A DNA stretch of 64,000 nt from Haliclystus octoradiatus. Lineage: Eukaryota > Cnidaria > Staurozoa > Stauromedusae > Haliclystidae. The DNA lies in the NCBI GenBank assembly GCA_916610825.1, contig OU744454.1, positions 6,550,188-6,614,187 of the forward strand, written 5' to 3'. This document shows positions 25,144-36,100 of this stretch, piece by piece (position 1 is the stretch's first letter; each line of letters starts with the position of its first letter). The notes below the pieces were generated by a model, which was not told the DNA's origin, did no database searches, and worked only from the letters and a program-made list of their open reading frames with translations. A program made the translations under genes and the position numbers.

Positions 25144-26174
25144 TGAACCACTCTCTATTATGTAATCATTCGTAAAGTTTTTGTGAAGAAGTAATCTGTG
25201 ACGTTGTTGATTATGCTCTTACTACAATTTTCTTGTTTACGATTGTTTGATTTGACCAGACAAAACAACTTCTCTGTTCAAATCTATACAAATACTGGAT
25301 ACATTTTGCTAAATTTGTTATCCTATCATCAAATTTGAAGAAACCGTAAAGATATTGCACCTTTCGAAATTTAATTTTCAATCAATATGAATTTAAGAAT
25401 TACAATCATTGCTCTGACTTGCTTTGGTATGTTCCAGATATCATTAGACTGTTTAATTGAATATGAATTGTGAAGCATATAGTACTGAATTAATTGTAGC
25501 TTGCATTAATACAAATGTATAATGTGGTTAGTTTGCTAGAGAGAGATCTGAAAGATTTTCTGATGGTATCAATAGTATGAATATCTTAGTTCAATGACTT
25601 TTTTTTGTTATTAATAAAACTATTTGCTTATATGTTTGTTTAAAGATTGCTGTATCTAGTGGACATTCAATTCAATCTAAACCACAACCAACGTATTACA
25701 AAAGTATATGTACATTTATGATCTATCATTACCTGCCTTAAGTCTTATAATGTACTTCTAAATTAAGTGATATATATAATGTTAATAAACTAATAATGAT
25801 ATTTATGTTTACCTGATAGCAGATAATATAGTGCTCTATGTCTTCCTTTGACAGAGCGGTAAATAATAATAATATATGGTGAAAGAGTAAAATATAAACA
25901 TTCTTTACTATTACTCAAGCTTCATGCATTTCCCTGCGGTCTTCAGACAGATTTTCTACTCAATACCATAAAAAATGGTAATAAAATATAGACAGTTCAA
26001 TGTACTATGTCAGCTAGTTGGTGATTGAATTTCAGTATCCTTATGATTCGCTGGCGGCATTTATTCTATGTCACATTGAAAATACTACCAATAGGCCTTT
26101 TGCACGTCTTTTTCGAGGCAGCGTCAAAGCGAGGTTCCCCCTGTTAGTTTTTCACTTCGTTCAAATCTGTCGCA

Positions 26175-26339
26175 ATGGCGAACTGTTCTGTTCCTAAATG
26201 TTCTAACAACTGGCGGCATAAAGACCCTGAAACTCATTCAAGACGTACTGATATTTCTTACCATCAATTCCCTAGTGATAAAGCTATCAGGAAAGCGTGG
26301 ATTATTGCCATACGAAGAGATGTCGGTCCCTGTTTTGAG
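26175..26339 (+). CDS. Transposase exon 1: first half of THAP finger
   Basis: 55 codons, donor GTAAGA at 26,340. The start codon lies about 80 bp inside the left TIR boundary. Contains the first two zinc cysteines. Confidence 0.83.
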
Positions 26340-26462
26340 GTAAGACTTGAGTGATATGTCAAGCTATCAAGGAAAAAGTTCCTTGAAGGCTATAATTTCA
26401 TCGTACCTTGACTCTTCTTTGTTGAACATTTTTGAACTAATTTAATTATTTTTTGCAATTAG

Positions 26463-26656
26463 ATTACTGCTAGAACATACGTATGCTCTACTCATTTTCT
26501 CCCAGAAAATTTTAAGTGGACCCAATCGGGAATTAGAAAGTTGAAACGTGGGGTTATTCCGTCAGTATTTGCTTGGCCAGAGCTCGAAAAGCGTTCACGA
26601 AAAGCGCCCACTGAAAGAAGCCAACCTGATAGAAACATTGACGTTCCCATGGAAAG
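26463..26656 (+). CDS. Transposase exon 2: second half of THAP finger
   Basis: 194 nt, acceptor AATTAG, donor GTAGGT. Contains the VCSTHF zinc pair and the AWPELEKRS tail of the finger. Confidence 0.83.
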
Positions 26657-27013
26657 GTAGGTTTTCAAATCATCATCATCACAAATATATTATTATATAG
26701 AAATAGGCCTACATTCATAGTTGTTATTTGATTACATAAACATTCAGTCAGTCAGTCACATTTCTCAAGTAATTCGTTGTAGGTCTATCAATAATAATAT
26801 TCATGCTCCAGCTACATTTTATACAAAAGCTTCCCCTTAGATTTAATTAAAGAAAGAATGATTTTAACTGTTTGTGAAATCTGCCTCAAAAAAGGCCAAA
26901 ATGCTTTATAGATTTATATTGAAAATTTTTTCCTGATGTTCATTTTATTTAGAATAGTAATGAATGTATTATTTGATTGACTGGGCTAACATTTCTGTTA
27001 CATTAATTTGCAG

Positions 27014-28119
27014 TGATATTGAAGCTGAAGACCCTTCTATCTGTATTGTGGAATGTGCTGATCATACCTATTTAATGGTACCTGAAGTTTCATCAGAGGA
27101 GCAATTGGCAGAGGCATCAATTTATATTGCAACATTAGAAAAAGAATTAGAAAAATTGAGAATAGAACGCTTTGGACTGCAGCGTTTCTCTTGCTGCCCG
27201 GATATGATGCGCTTCTTCACTGGATTTACTAGCTATTATTTATTTGCTTTATTTTATCACAACATATACCCTCATGCAGTAAAAATGATTACATGGACAA
27301 AAAAGAAGCGTTTTGAAAAATATGAATCAAACTCGATGGCTGATGGTAGTTATAACCAGAAGCTACCCTTAATCGATCAATTGTTTATGTTTTTACACAA
27401 AATTCGACTTGGGTCGTTCAATCAGGAGTTAGCTGACAAATTTGACATTCACCATTCAACTGTCAGTAGAAACACTATGTCATGGGCAAATTTTTTGTAT
27501 TGTGTCTTGGGTTCGCAGCAGCTATGGCCAACAAAGACACAGATTCAAGCACATCTACCACCTTCCTTTGTTGAAATGTCACCAACAACAAGAGTGATCC
27601 TAGACTGCACTGAAATCAAGGTTCAATCACCATCAAGCCTTGTCCTGAATTCTGAATTCTATTCCCATTACAAGAGCACCACCACACTGAAAGGACTAAT
27701 TGGAATTGCCCCATCTGGACTGGTTACATTTGTTAGCGCTTTATATGCCGGAAGTATTTCAGATATAAGCATTACTACTGTTTCAGGAATTCTGGACTTG
27801 ATTGAGCCTGGTGATGGTGTTATGGTAGATAAGGGGTTCAAGATAGAATCTCTGTTGTCATCTAGGGGCTGCACATTGGACATCCCAAACTTTTTGTCAA
27901 AATAAGGGTCAGTTTTCCTCTGAAGAAGTTACGCATAATGAAAAAATTGCAAATTTACGTGTCCACGTCGAAAGAGCTATCCGCAGATTCAAAGAATTTC
28001 ACATATTTGATTCTGTGTTGCCGTTAAATCTTGCAGGTAGTGTTAATCAAATTTGGTCAGTGTGCTGTCTATTAACAAACTTTCAAGGACCTCTAATTAA
28101 GGAAAGGATTGAATTGTGA
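27014..28119 (+). CDS. Transposase exon 3: coiled coil, HTH and DDE domain (frameshifted)
   Basis: Acceptor TTTGCAG at 27,007-27,013; joining to exon 2 completes a serine codon. Open from the acceptor to 27,905, then continues one base over to 28,119. Confidence 0.82.
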
Positions 28120-28308
28120 TAAGTTAAGTTTCGGTCAGTATAATACAACCTAACGAACTAGCAAACAAGAAAGACAACTCAAAAATGTTCATGAATTAAA
28201 TGAAATTATCATTTACAGCATATCTGAACATCAAAATTACTACTCAATAGGGTATTCAATATGTTTACATTTATTTCAGTTTGTTATTCTATGTCTACTG
28301 TATCATAA

Positions 28309-29660
28309 TTAAGCATTTGCCTTTTTGTCTGCTAATAAAGGTAAAAAATAATTAAAATAAAATAAATCAAGCTGTAATTTCATTTCGTCAAACTCTTTCT
28401 TGTTGAAGAATATTCTTTCACAGTGATAGTCATTAGCACAGAAGACAAAAAAATCACACCAGGGTTCTCCAGTTAAACCTAGCTGTCCCATGACCTGGTA
28501 GTAATACTCATGGATTTTTCTTAGCTTTAATGTCCCATCAGGCTGAAGCTTAAGGTATTTACAGTTGCTTACAGAACAGGCTTAAAGGGGACATTTAATT
28601 TCCAACAGACCAAAATTTTTTGTATCGGGATCGTAAACACGTCGGTCAGGGGAAACACCAAGATACGGGGCAGATGGGTTAATTACAAAACCAACCTCGT
28701 AAACATTTCTGGCAAAGGAATTTGCGTAACACTCGGCTGCTTTAGGCTCAGTCTCGATCCCATGTAGCATAGCTTTCGTTTGTATATTCTTCGACTTCAG
28801 AAGACTGAACACTAACTTTTCAAAATTTGCCCTCCTTGAGCAAATACGCTTGAACTTAGATGTAGTGAGACGGTGCTTCCTCAGGAGGTGCCATTTGGGG
28901 TTGTCCGACTGCTTTATGGTCTGTTTCTCATATTCTTTTGACTGCTCGGTGCTACATTGAATCGTTGAAAACAGACAGGAGCATTTATAGTCCAAAGGGT
29001 ATTCAAATGTCTGTGTTAGTGTAGGGAAAGTAAATTCTGGGGGGGATGGCGTGCCTCTTATTTTTACAATCCCCTCTTCTTGGTTCACTGGTGGCTTTGG
29101 AAGCTGATAGGAAAGTAAGCTACCTTTTGGCACCTTTCCAAATATTGTTTCCACAAAATCCTCAGGGTTTTTTGTCGTCCAGATCTGAGCAAATTGAGGC
29201 AAAGAGGTAATATATGATAACTCAAGTGCAATATCGTTGTCAATTCTTACTTTCTCTAGAGGCACATGGACTGCGTTATATAGCGTGCTATATATTCCAC
29301 ATGTTCTTGCAGGTGTGTCAACATTTGCAGATGGCTTTTTGGGCTTCTGTACTGTAATTTCTGACAGAGGTTTAGGTGAGAAGCCTTGAGTACGAGCAGG
29401 TATATGCCAAGTTTGGGGAAGGGACGTTTTTGACTCAAAAGGTGGTACAGATGTCAGTTTCAACTTTGAATAATGTACAAGAAGGTAAAGAGAAGCTACA
29501 GAATGGTGACATACTCCTTTACCAGCAGCACAGCTACAATTGCTCTCAATTATCATTGTTCCATCAAATTCTACAGTAATTGAATGTGGCGCCTCATTTT
29601 TCTTTTGGGAACGGTAACATTTACTTCGTAAACCCCAATGTAAATCATCTCCCTCATAAA
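28309..29660 (-). CDS. YqaJ gene exon 2 (contains the nonsense codon)
   Basis: Begins VYEGDDLHWGLRSKC after TTTCAG. Covers the SWIM finger and the nuclease domain. TAA at 28,582-28,584 interrupts it; terminal stop at 28,309-28,311. Confidence 0.8.
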
Positions 29661-29816
29661 CTGAAATACAAACAACAGAAAATTAAATTCCTTGTCAAAG
29701 AAAGACAGATTATAGCCACTTCATAAGTTCCAAATGAAAGGTTGAACAGTCTTGAAATTCAGTTCGTTACAATATAATGAATGACAACATCAACAATACA
29801 ATATTCTAATTCTTAC

Positions 29817-29991
29817 CTTCAAAATCATGAACATAGCTTTCTATGAAAAACTTGTACGCACGTTCCGACGTAACTTTCACATTTTTATTAGACTCAATGA
29901 ATTCTTCTACAATTGCATCTGTTAACTTTGGTATGCGTTCTAAACATCCATGATAAACACGAGCATTTGGAGCTAATAATGAAGCAGCCAT
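29817..29991 (-). CDS. YqaJ gene exon 1
   Basis: 58 codons plus one base, starting MAASLLAPNARVYHG just inside the right TIR region. Donor GTAAGA reads at 29,816-29,811 on the minus strand. Confidence 0.78.
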
Positions 29992-30284
29992 TTCTTCTCA
30001 ACAAATTAAAACGAAGTGAAGAAAGTTAACAGGGGGAACCTCGCTTTGACGCTGCCTCGAAAAAGACGTGCAAAAGGCCTATAGAGTGCTCTCCTTTTGT
30101 GTTCTGTAGATTTTAACAACGATCTACAATGTTGATATTGCAGGTATACAAATCTGTCCTGCGAATCCAAGTGGATTATTGAGAATCTACTTTTAAAATT
30201 GTCCAAATTGTCAAAAAGGAGAATTGTGTTGTACCAATGGATATGGAAATGTTTGTAAAAAGTCATGCACATTAAAGTACCAAG

Positions 30285-32786
30285 TAAGTATTATACACTG
30301 ATTATCGGAAATTTATACAAAATATATGCATTGCCATTATTTTAGTTTCCTATGGATAAGTGGTCCCTATACATACGTATTCAATCCTCTATAATTTAGT
30401 TATGTGCACCAGATTATTATCCATTGTCTTTCAATCAATGGAATTATAATAACAAACTTCTCATGCTGCTGAAAGGTAAACTTACTTTTATATTGTCGAG
30501 CATAATAAGCTGTAAAGGAATATTTGAATATTTGAAACCTTTGAAGAACAATGGAGCAAGAACTAACCTTTTTTAATTTTTTGATGACGTCAGCGTACAT
30601 CATTAAAACATTTTTTCAAATAATCGAATGTGATACTGATCGCTGATTGGTTGTTGTTGATGTTTGTGTCAGGCTGCGTAAAATCGTAATATCCCGATTT
30701 TTGTTTTGAAGCCCCAAAAGGAAACAATTTATCAACAGAAACAAAATGGCGTTCGCATGAAGAAAAGCTTTATTAATAGAGCGCTTAAAAATAGCCTTCA
30801 AATTAAAATTAACAATACAAAACACATTAATCTTGAAACAAAATCATAAATTAAACATCAATCTATAAAATTCCCTTGTTCAATGTTTATGTTCGCAGCT
30901 TATACAGCAGTTTTGTTTTGTTGATAAATGCCAAAGATACAATACGATAATTGTCTGTAGTTCACTGCTTTAAAAGCATAAACGCATAGGATCCTGTATA
31001 CGAATAGCTGAATAATACTTGAATTCTTCTATAATAACAATGTATTCAAGCTTAATCAATCCTTTTTGCCTTAATTTTCAATCTATTTTATTCCTTTTTT
31101 ATAACTTGTCGTAGCTTTCCTCAAAAACCACAGCAGGGTGTTAAATCTATTAAAATCCGTCTCGTTCTAGTCTCTACAATTACTTTATTTTAGGAGAATT
31201 TAGAGCTAATCATTATTTCGAGCTTTTTAATGTCAAAATAAACAGGTTGTTTATTTTACAGATCAAAAAGCAAACGGTTATCCGTTTTAAATACTCTGAT
31301 ACGAACACTTTGGCTGCTATATTGATTTTGAGATTCTACTATTCGAGGGTGAACTTTTTACTTCTGATATTTTTAATTGTTCTGTCTTTGTGACGCCCTT
31401 CAATCACTGCACTGTGGACGACATTCTTAATGTAATCTCGTCGATTATTATGTTTTCATTGTGAACCATATGGGAATATGATTATTTATTTGATTTAAAT
31501 TTTCTCGGATATTTATACAGAATAAACACGTCCAGAGCAAAGAAGGACAACCAAAAGAAAGATATTATTGAACGAGAATAATTTGAATAAATAAAAATCT
31601 TAATGGAATGACGTTAGATAAAAGGTAAGATAATATTATTGCTTGTTTAACACTCTTTCAAACAACGCAAATTTGAGTTGGATTATATTGGTTCTATTAT
31701 AATATCTTGGTACATACAATACCCAATAAAATATTTCGTAACAGAGGAGTTTCATCCAGTAGGAAACCTTGACGTCGTTTCAATTGGTTTTATTTATCAT
31801 TATCATACTGCAACTTCAAATTTCTACTATATAGATCGAACAGCTCAAGCATACTATACACATGTAGAACTAACAAATGTTATTTTGATTATATCAACGA
31901 TATGCGAGTTCTAGAAAAATATCCGTTGATAGAAATTCTAGCAATTTACTTGGACAAATGAAAACGCTATCGGGATCTGCCCTTGCCCATTGCGATGGTA
32001 ATATATGTGTGCTGACGTTCCTATTGTATGAATTTTCACAATGCATAATTGGCCCACCAGTATCTAATATAGCTTCAATTTAAGTCCAGATACTTGTACA
32101 CGTTTAGAGGTTTCTTTGGTTCCAATCATTTATAACGATTAATTCAGATCTAATTCAGCTTTTAACCACAGCTGTTCTTTACCGTTCTGTTCACTTTTAC
32201 TTAAATATTTTCCAGCTCATAAAGTGTTTGATTGATCTAAACATGTGTCCGACAAGCATGCTTTGTAGACTAAAGCGTTTCAAAACAAAATTGTTAAATG
32301 CTGTGTTTATATCGGAAACACATATTTTTCCAGAATTGATATCGCAACGATGTCAGCGTGCAGGGCTCGTCGACATTGTACCGTCTTCCTTGCGAAATCT
32401 GAAACTCCTTAACAATGATATGAATATGAAGCAGGTGCAAGAAATAACACCCTTCGGCTGTAGCCATTATTATTCAACTGTTTAACTGTATTAATGGAAT
32501 CAGATTCTGATACGTGAAAAATTCACTTGCCTATTTGAGCTAGCGGGGAATTCTTTGTCAATAAATACTTTGCATTCTTTCAACAATTATGTCAAATGAA
32601 GAAACGCGCACTGTCGCAAACACCTGAGAAGACTCAAGGCTAACACAAGTACCTCATTTTATTCATATAGGACTTTAGTGGCTTTTGTTATATTATGCAA
32701 TGGATTTCTGTTGAAAATTATCAATATTTAATGAATGTATCGATAACTCGACGATTTTTGAAATAGCGACTGGTCTGGTTAGCGAC
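30285..32786. other. Spacer between WAP copy 1 and gene C
   Basis: No supported gene. A 78-codon ORF at 31,678-31,914 has no recognised motif. From about 32,228 the sequence matches the region upstream of gene D (44,620 on), so the C/D duplication starts here. No fourth WAP exon is present. Confidence 0.45.
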
Positions 32787-32872
32787 ATAGCATATTCGTA
32801 CATATATACATTGCATCGTTCAAAGCGAGAACAATTGAAGCTGATATAAGAAAATACTTGCTCCTCTCAAAA
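32787..32872 (+). promoter_or_regulatory. Conserved block upstream of PAN-lectin gene C
   Basis: AGCATATTCGTACATATATA, then CATTGCATCGTTCAAAGCGAG, as upstream of B and D. GATATAA starts at 32,843, 30 bp before the ATG. Confidence 0.45.
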
Positions 32873-33154
32873 ATGGCTCTCAAAATAAATGTTAAATATC
32901 AGATCACATCAAAAAGTGTGGTAAATTATAATGGGATGCATTTGAAATCATCAAACGTAAAAAGTACGTTTATATGTGCTACACAATGTGAAGAAGATCC
33001 TTTTTGTAAGATGTTTTCAATTAATCTAACAGCATTCACATATTTGGTGTGTATGCTATTTGATTTTCGTGTTACTCAAGCAAAATATGATGTCTATGAT
33101 AGTTTTATCACAGATAATGATTATCCAAAAGTCTTCTTGAAGATGGGTTATATG
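32873..33154 (+). CDS. Gene C exon 1: PAN/apple-like domain
   Basis: 282 nt, donor GTAAGT. Same length as in B and D. Contains CMLFDFRVTQAK. Confidence 0.78.
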
Positions 33155-36100
33155 GTAAGTTTGAATGATTGAGGTTGGACTTCTTCCATATCTTTAAATT
33201 CCTACGCTAGTTTTAGTAAACGCTGGCTCGATCAACGTTGAACTTACAGATTTCACCTGATCTTATAATTTCGAATATAATACGGTAATATTAACTGAAA
33301 ACCTTCATATTGAAAAAGAGAATGACATTCTCGTGGCATAATCTCTCGATAATAAAATTGTGGAAAAGAGAAAAAGCTTTTAAGCTCTATAATTGAAGGA
33401 AAAAGTAAAACAAAATTCCTATAATATAGATGTCTTGTCACTGGTAATCGTCTATTCTGATGTTTCAAATTATTTTCATTTCACAAAAGATATTCAACAA
33501 CCCTCATGTCGATCAGCCTTAGTTAAAAAAAGTAATAAAGACGGTGTAACCCTACCGAAGCCACCCGTACCACTCCTCTTTTTCTAGATTAGCGGAATTT
33601 TTCACTGAGGGCAATGATTTTAAACGCTCTTTGTTTATCTCAGCCGCGACACTGCAGATCAATTTCAACAGATTTCATAGCAGATAGGTCTCGATTGCCA
33701 ATGCGCAGCGATGCATCGCAGCTACTCACAATGAAATATCCTCTGGACCATTCCATCCACCATGTTAGATGGTTCTCAGTAGATGTTTCAGATATAGTCA
33801 AGGCTGAGTTGAACTTCGGGGGATTTGATCCACAATCGATCAGAGATGATCCAATCTGAAAATTTTGTCGCTCTGCCATCTGAGCTAATCCTCCTTGGTT
33901 GACTTGTGCTTAGCTAAGACTTGGTTGACATTTTTTATATGAAGATGTTGACAAACTTCGCCAAAATCGTTAATCCTATTGTACTCGAACCTTGAGTACA
34001 ATAACAAATGTACTGTATTGTGATCAAAAACCAGTGTATTGTATTGTGACCGAGAACAAGTGTATTGCACCCATCATCAGCATTATCAACATTTATTCAG
34101 AAGACTTTAAAATGTATATCCCGGATATTGGGAGATTGCTTCTTTAGATAGAGAAAATTTTCTACCAGTACATGTTCTTCTTGTATTTTTACTTGCGCAA
34201 GCATTTCCCCCTCAAAAATGCAATCAAAGTTAAGTTTTTGTGTCTCACTTTTTTTCCTCGAACAGGAACCCACTTATTTTCCACAAGAGAGTTTACACCG
34301 GAAAAAACACTAAACATTTTACTTATTTGTCTCTAAATAAAAACCGCTAAACCAAATGACAATCTACTTTCGGAATGAAATTTTCAACGTTCAGCTGAAG
34401 ATTTAGAGCTATATTTGATCAATATTCAAGATCCAGGTAAAGAGATATAAGCCTCTAAAGTCAAAAGTTTTTAGTTTTGCGTTTTTCTCAATCAAGTGCT
34501 CACGCGACTAGCACCTCTTTACGACTTCGTCTAAGCAGGTTATCACTGCTGGTTATTGAAGGTGTGTGACTATTTTTAATATGCATCAACTATGCCGACT
34601 ATGCTTAGACGAAGCCGCAAAGAGGTGTTAATCGTGTGGGCACTTGAGTGAGAAAAATCCAAAACTAAAAGCTTTTGACTTTAAAGGCTTATATCTCTTT
34701 ACCTGGATCTTGACTATTGATCAATAATAGCTCTAAATCTTTAGCTGAACGTTAAAAATTTCGTTCCGAAAGCAGATTGTCATTTGGTTTAGCGGTTTTA
34801 TATTTAGAGACAAATAAGTAAAATGTTTAGTGTTTTTTCCGGTGTAATCTCTCTTGTTGAAAATAAACGGGTTCCTGTTCGAGGAAAAAGAGTGAGACAC
34901 AAAATTAACCCAAAATCGTCACTTTGACTGCATTTTTGAAGGAGAAATGATCGCGCAAAGTAAAAACACAAGAAGATCATGTACGAATAGAAAAATTTTC
35001 TCTATCTAAAGAAGCAATCTCCCAATATCCGGGATATACACTTTAAGTTACTTACAACATTTTTCTAAATACCTAATTTCAACAACCGTTTTCCTTCTTT
35101 CAACTTGTTCTCTTTATTTATAGGAAACTTCCCTTCAACGAAAATCTTTTCCAGAAACAGGTATGCTTGGTAGAGATATTCATTTTTAACTCATTTTAAT
35201 TTACTAAGTGCATTAGCATCGTGATTTATTGAAATCCACTGTTGTTTTTCTTCCCTCGGCTCAATGATTTTTTGGCGCAACGACTTCATCAGTTTCACAT
35301 TACTCCAAGCTTCACACTATACCGCTATCATCAGGCAATTATCTTACAATTAGTATGTCCCTTTTTTCGACTCATTTCATTTATCTATATTCATTATATA
35401 TATGTTTCTTTGTTAAAATTTTCTTGAAATTTTTGAAAGCTTGTTACACATCGAACTAAATGTTTTAAAATGAAATAATCGCGGGTAGTCTAACTGCTAG
35501 TGTTTATTGTAAACCCAAAAGAACTTGTTGCCATGTTGAATTGTGAGAGTGGACAAATTTCTGCCAATCTAACACTGAAATTATCACCTTAGTGATGCGA
35601 TAAGATCACTTGACGTGAATAAATAATATCTCACTATATAGAAACGTGATTAAATCACATGTCGCTATGCAGAAACGTGATAAAATCATATCTCAATATG
35701 CAGAAACGGGATAAAATCACATCTCACTGTATAGACGCATGATTAAATCTCGAATCACTTTGTAGAAAATGTTGAATGTCCGCTTCCTTTGTTTGTCGTT
35801 GCGCGGAAAGTCCGTTGCACCGGATCGTCGTTGTCCCAAAAGGTTGCTGTGCCGAAAGGCCGATAAGCAGAAAGTCCGTTGCATCGAAAAGTGTTACGCC
35901 GAAAATCCATTGCTCCGTAAACATCATTCGGTGCAACGGACTTTTTGCGCAACGACCTTTCGGCTTATCGGACTTTCGACGCAACGCCTATAGCCCAAAC
36001 TGGTAACTACCAATATAAGAACACCGATAATAATAATGATGATAATAATGTTCCCGATAGCAACAAATACAATGATTTGCATAATTTATAAATTGAGCCT

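Larger units (their letters stand above)
26175..28119 (+). pseudogene. THAP / DDE_Tnp_4 transposase of the ISL2EU-like element, one frameshift
   Basis: Exons 26,175-26,339, 26,463-26,656 and 27,014-28,119 join in phases 0 and 2. Residues 1 to about 80 are a THAP zinc finger: MANCSVPKC gives the first two cysteines and VCSTH the C-x2-H pair, split over exons 1 and 2. A short coiled coil follows (EEQLAEASIYIATLEKELEK), then a helix-turn-helix (NQELADKFDIHHSTVSR). The DDE_Tnp_4 domain has Asp about 317 (LDCTEIK), Asp about 392 (VDKGF) and Glu about 439 (VHVERAIRRFK). An in-frame TAA at 27,903-27,905 results from one extra base near 27,900; the open frame resumes one base over and runs to TGA at 28,117. 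Thus the last catalytic residue is out of frame. Expected length without the shift is about 487 residues. Confidence 0.85.
28309..29991 (-). pseudogene. SWIM zinc finger / YqaJ exonuclease of the ISL2EU-like element, one nonsense codon
   Basis: Exons 29,991-29,817 and 29,660-28,309 (minus strand), intron of 156 nt with GT..AG ends, phase 1. A SWIM finger lies at about residues 100-111 (CSC, six residues, CHH). The C-terminal third is a YqaJ-type (lambda exonuclease-like) nuclease: GVSPDRR with Asp about 397, LLEIKCPL with Glu about 412 and Lys about 414, then YYYQVMGQLGL after the break. An in-frame TAA at 28,584-28,582 falls right after EIKCPL; the same frame then stays open to the natural stop at 28,309. 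Full length would be about 508 residues, truncated about 417. It converges on the transposase gene, 190 bp apart. Its role in transposition is not known to me. Confidence 0.83.
26093..30080. mobile_element. ISL2EU-like DNA transposon, full length
   Basis: Near-perfect terminal inverted repeats of about 54 bp start (T)AGGCCTTTTGCACGTCTT and include GAGGCAGCGTCAAAG. The flanks show a 2-bp duplication, readable as TA or AT. The element holds two convergent spliced genes: THAP/DDE transposase on + and SWIM/YqaJ exonuclease on -. This gene pair is the recalled hallmark of the ISL2EU group of eukaryotic DNA transposons. The near-identity of the ends and the preserved introns suggest a recent insertion. 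Both genes carry one lesion, so this copy is probably not autonomous now. Confidence 0.88.
25387..30283 (+). pseudogene. WAP-domain gene copy 1, broken and split by a transposon
   Basis: Three exons are recognisable by comparison with the intact gene at 57,333: a signal-peptide exon (25,387-25,426, hydrophobic LRITIIALTCF, one base longer than the 39 nt of the others), a 58-nt second exon (25,646-25,703), and a WAP exon (30,144-30,283). The WAP exon has an in-frame TAA where the intact gene has VED. Two core cysteines are replaced (GIC to RIY, NGCG to NGYG). A fourth exon with the YCGGC motif is not found downstream. A ~4 kb ISL2EU-like element sits in the intron between exons 2 and 3. Seen: stops and substitutions. 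Inferred: pseudogene. Confidence 0.75.
33155..35123. other. Intron 1 of gene C
   Basis: Holds a SINE on the minus strand (33,641-33,895) and the foldback element (34,111-35,040). No coding signal otherwise. Confidence 0.6.

Noticed and set aside
33871..33895. A tRNA gene suggested by A- and B-box sequences (also at 49,286)
   Set aside because: The cloverleaf is imperfect, and both hits continue into the same 170-bp body, so they are SINE heads.
35724..36006. Four overlapping ORFs on both strands
   Set aside because: All arise from the GTTGC/GAAAGTCC motif repeats; open frames in several phases are expected from such a repeat.
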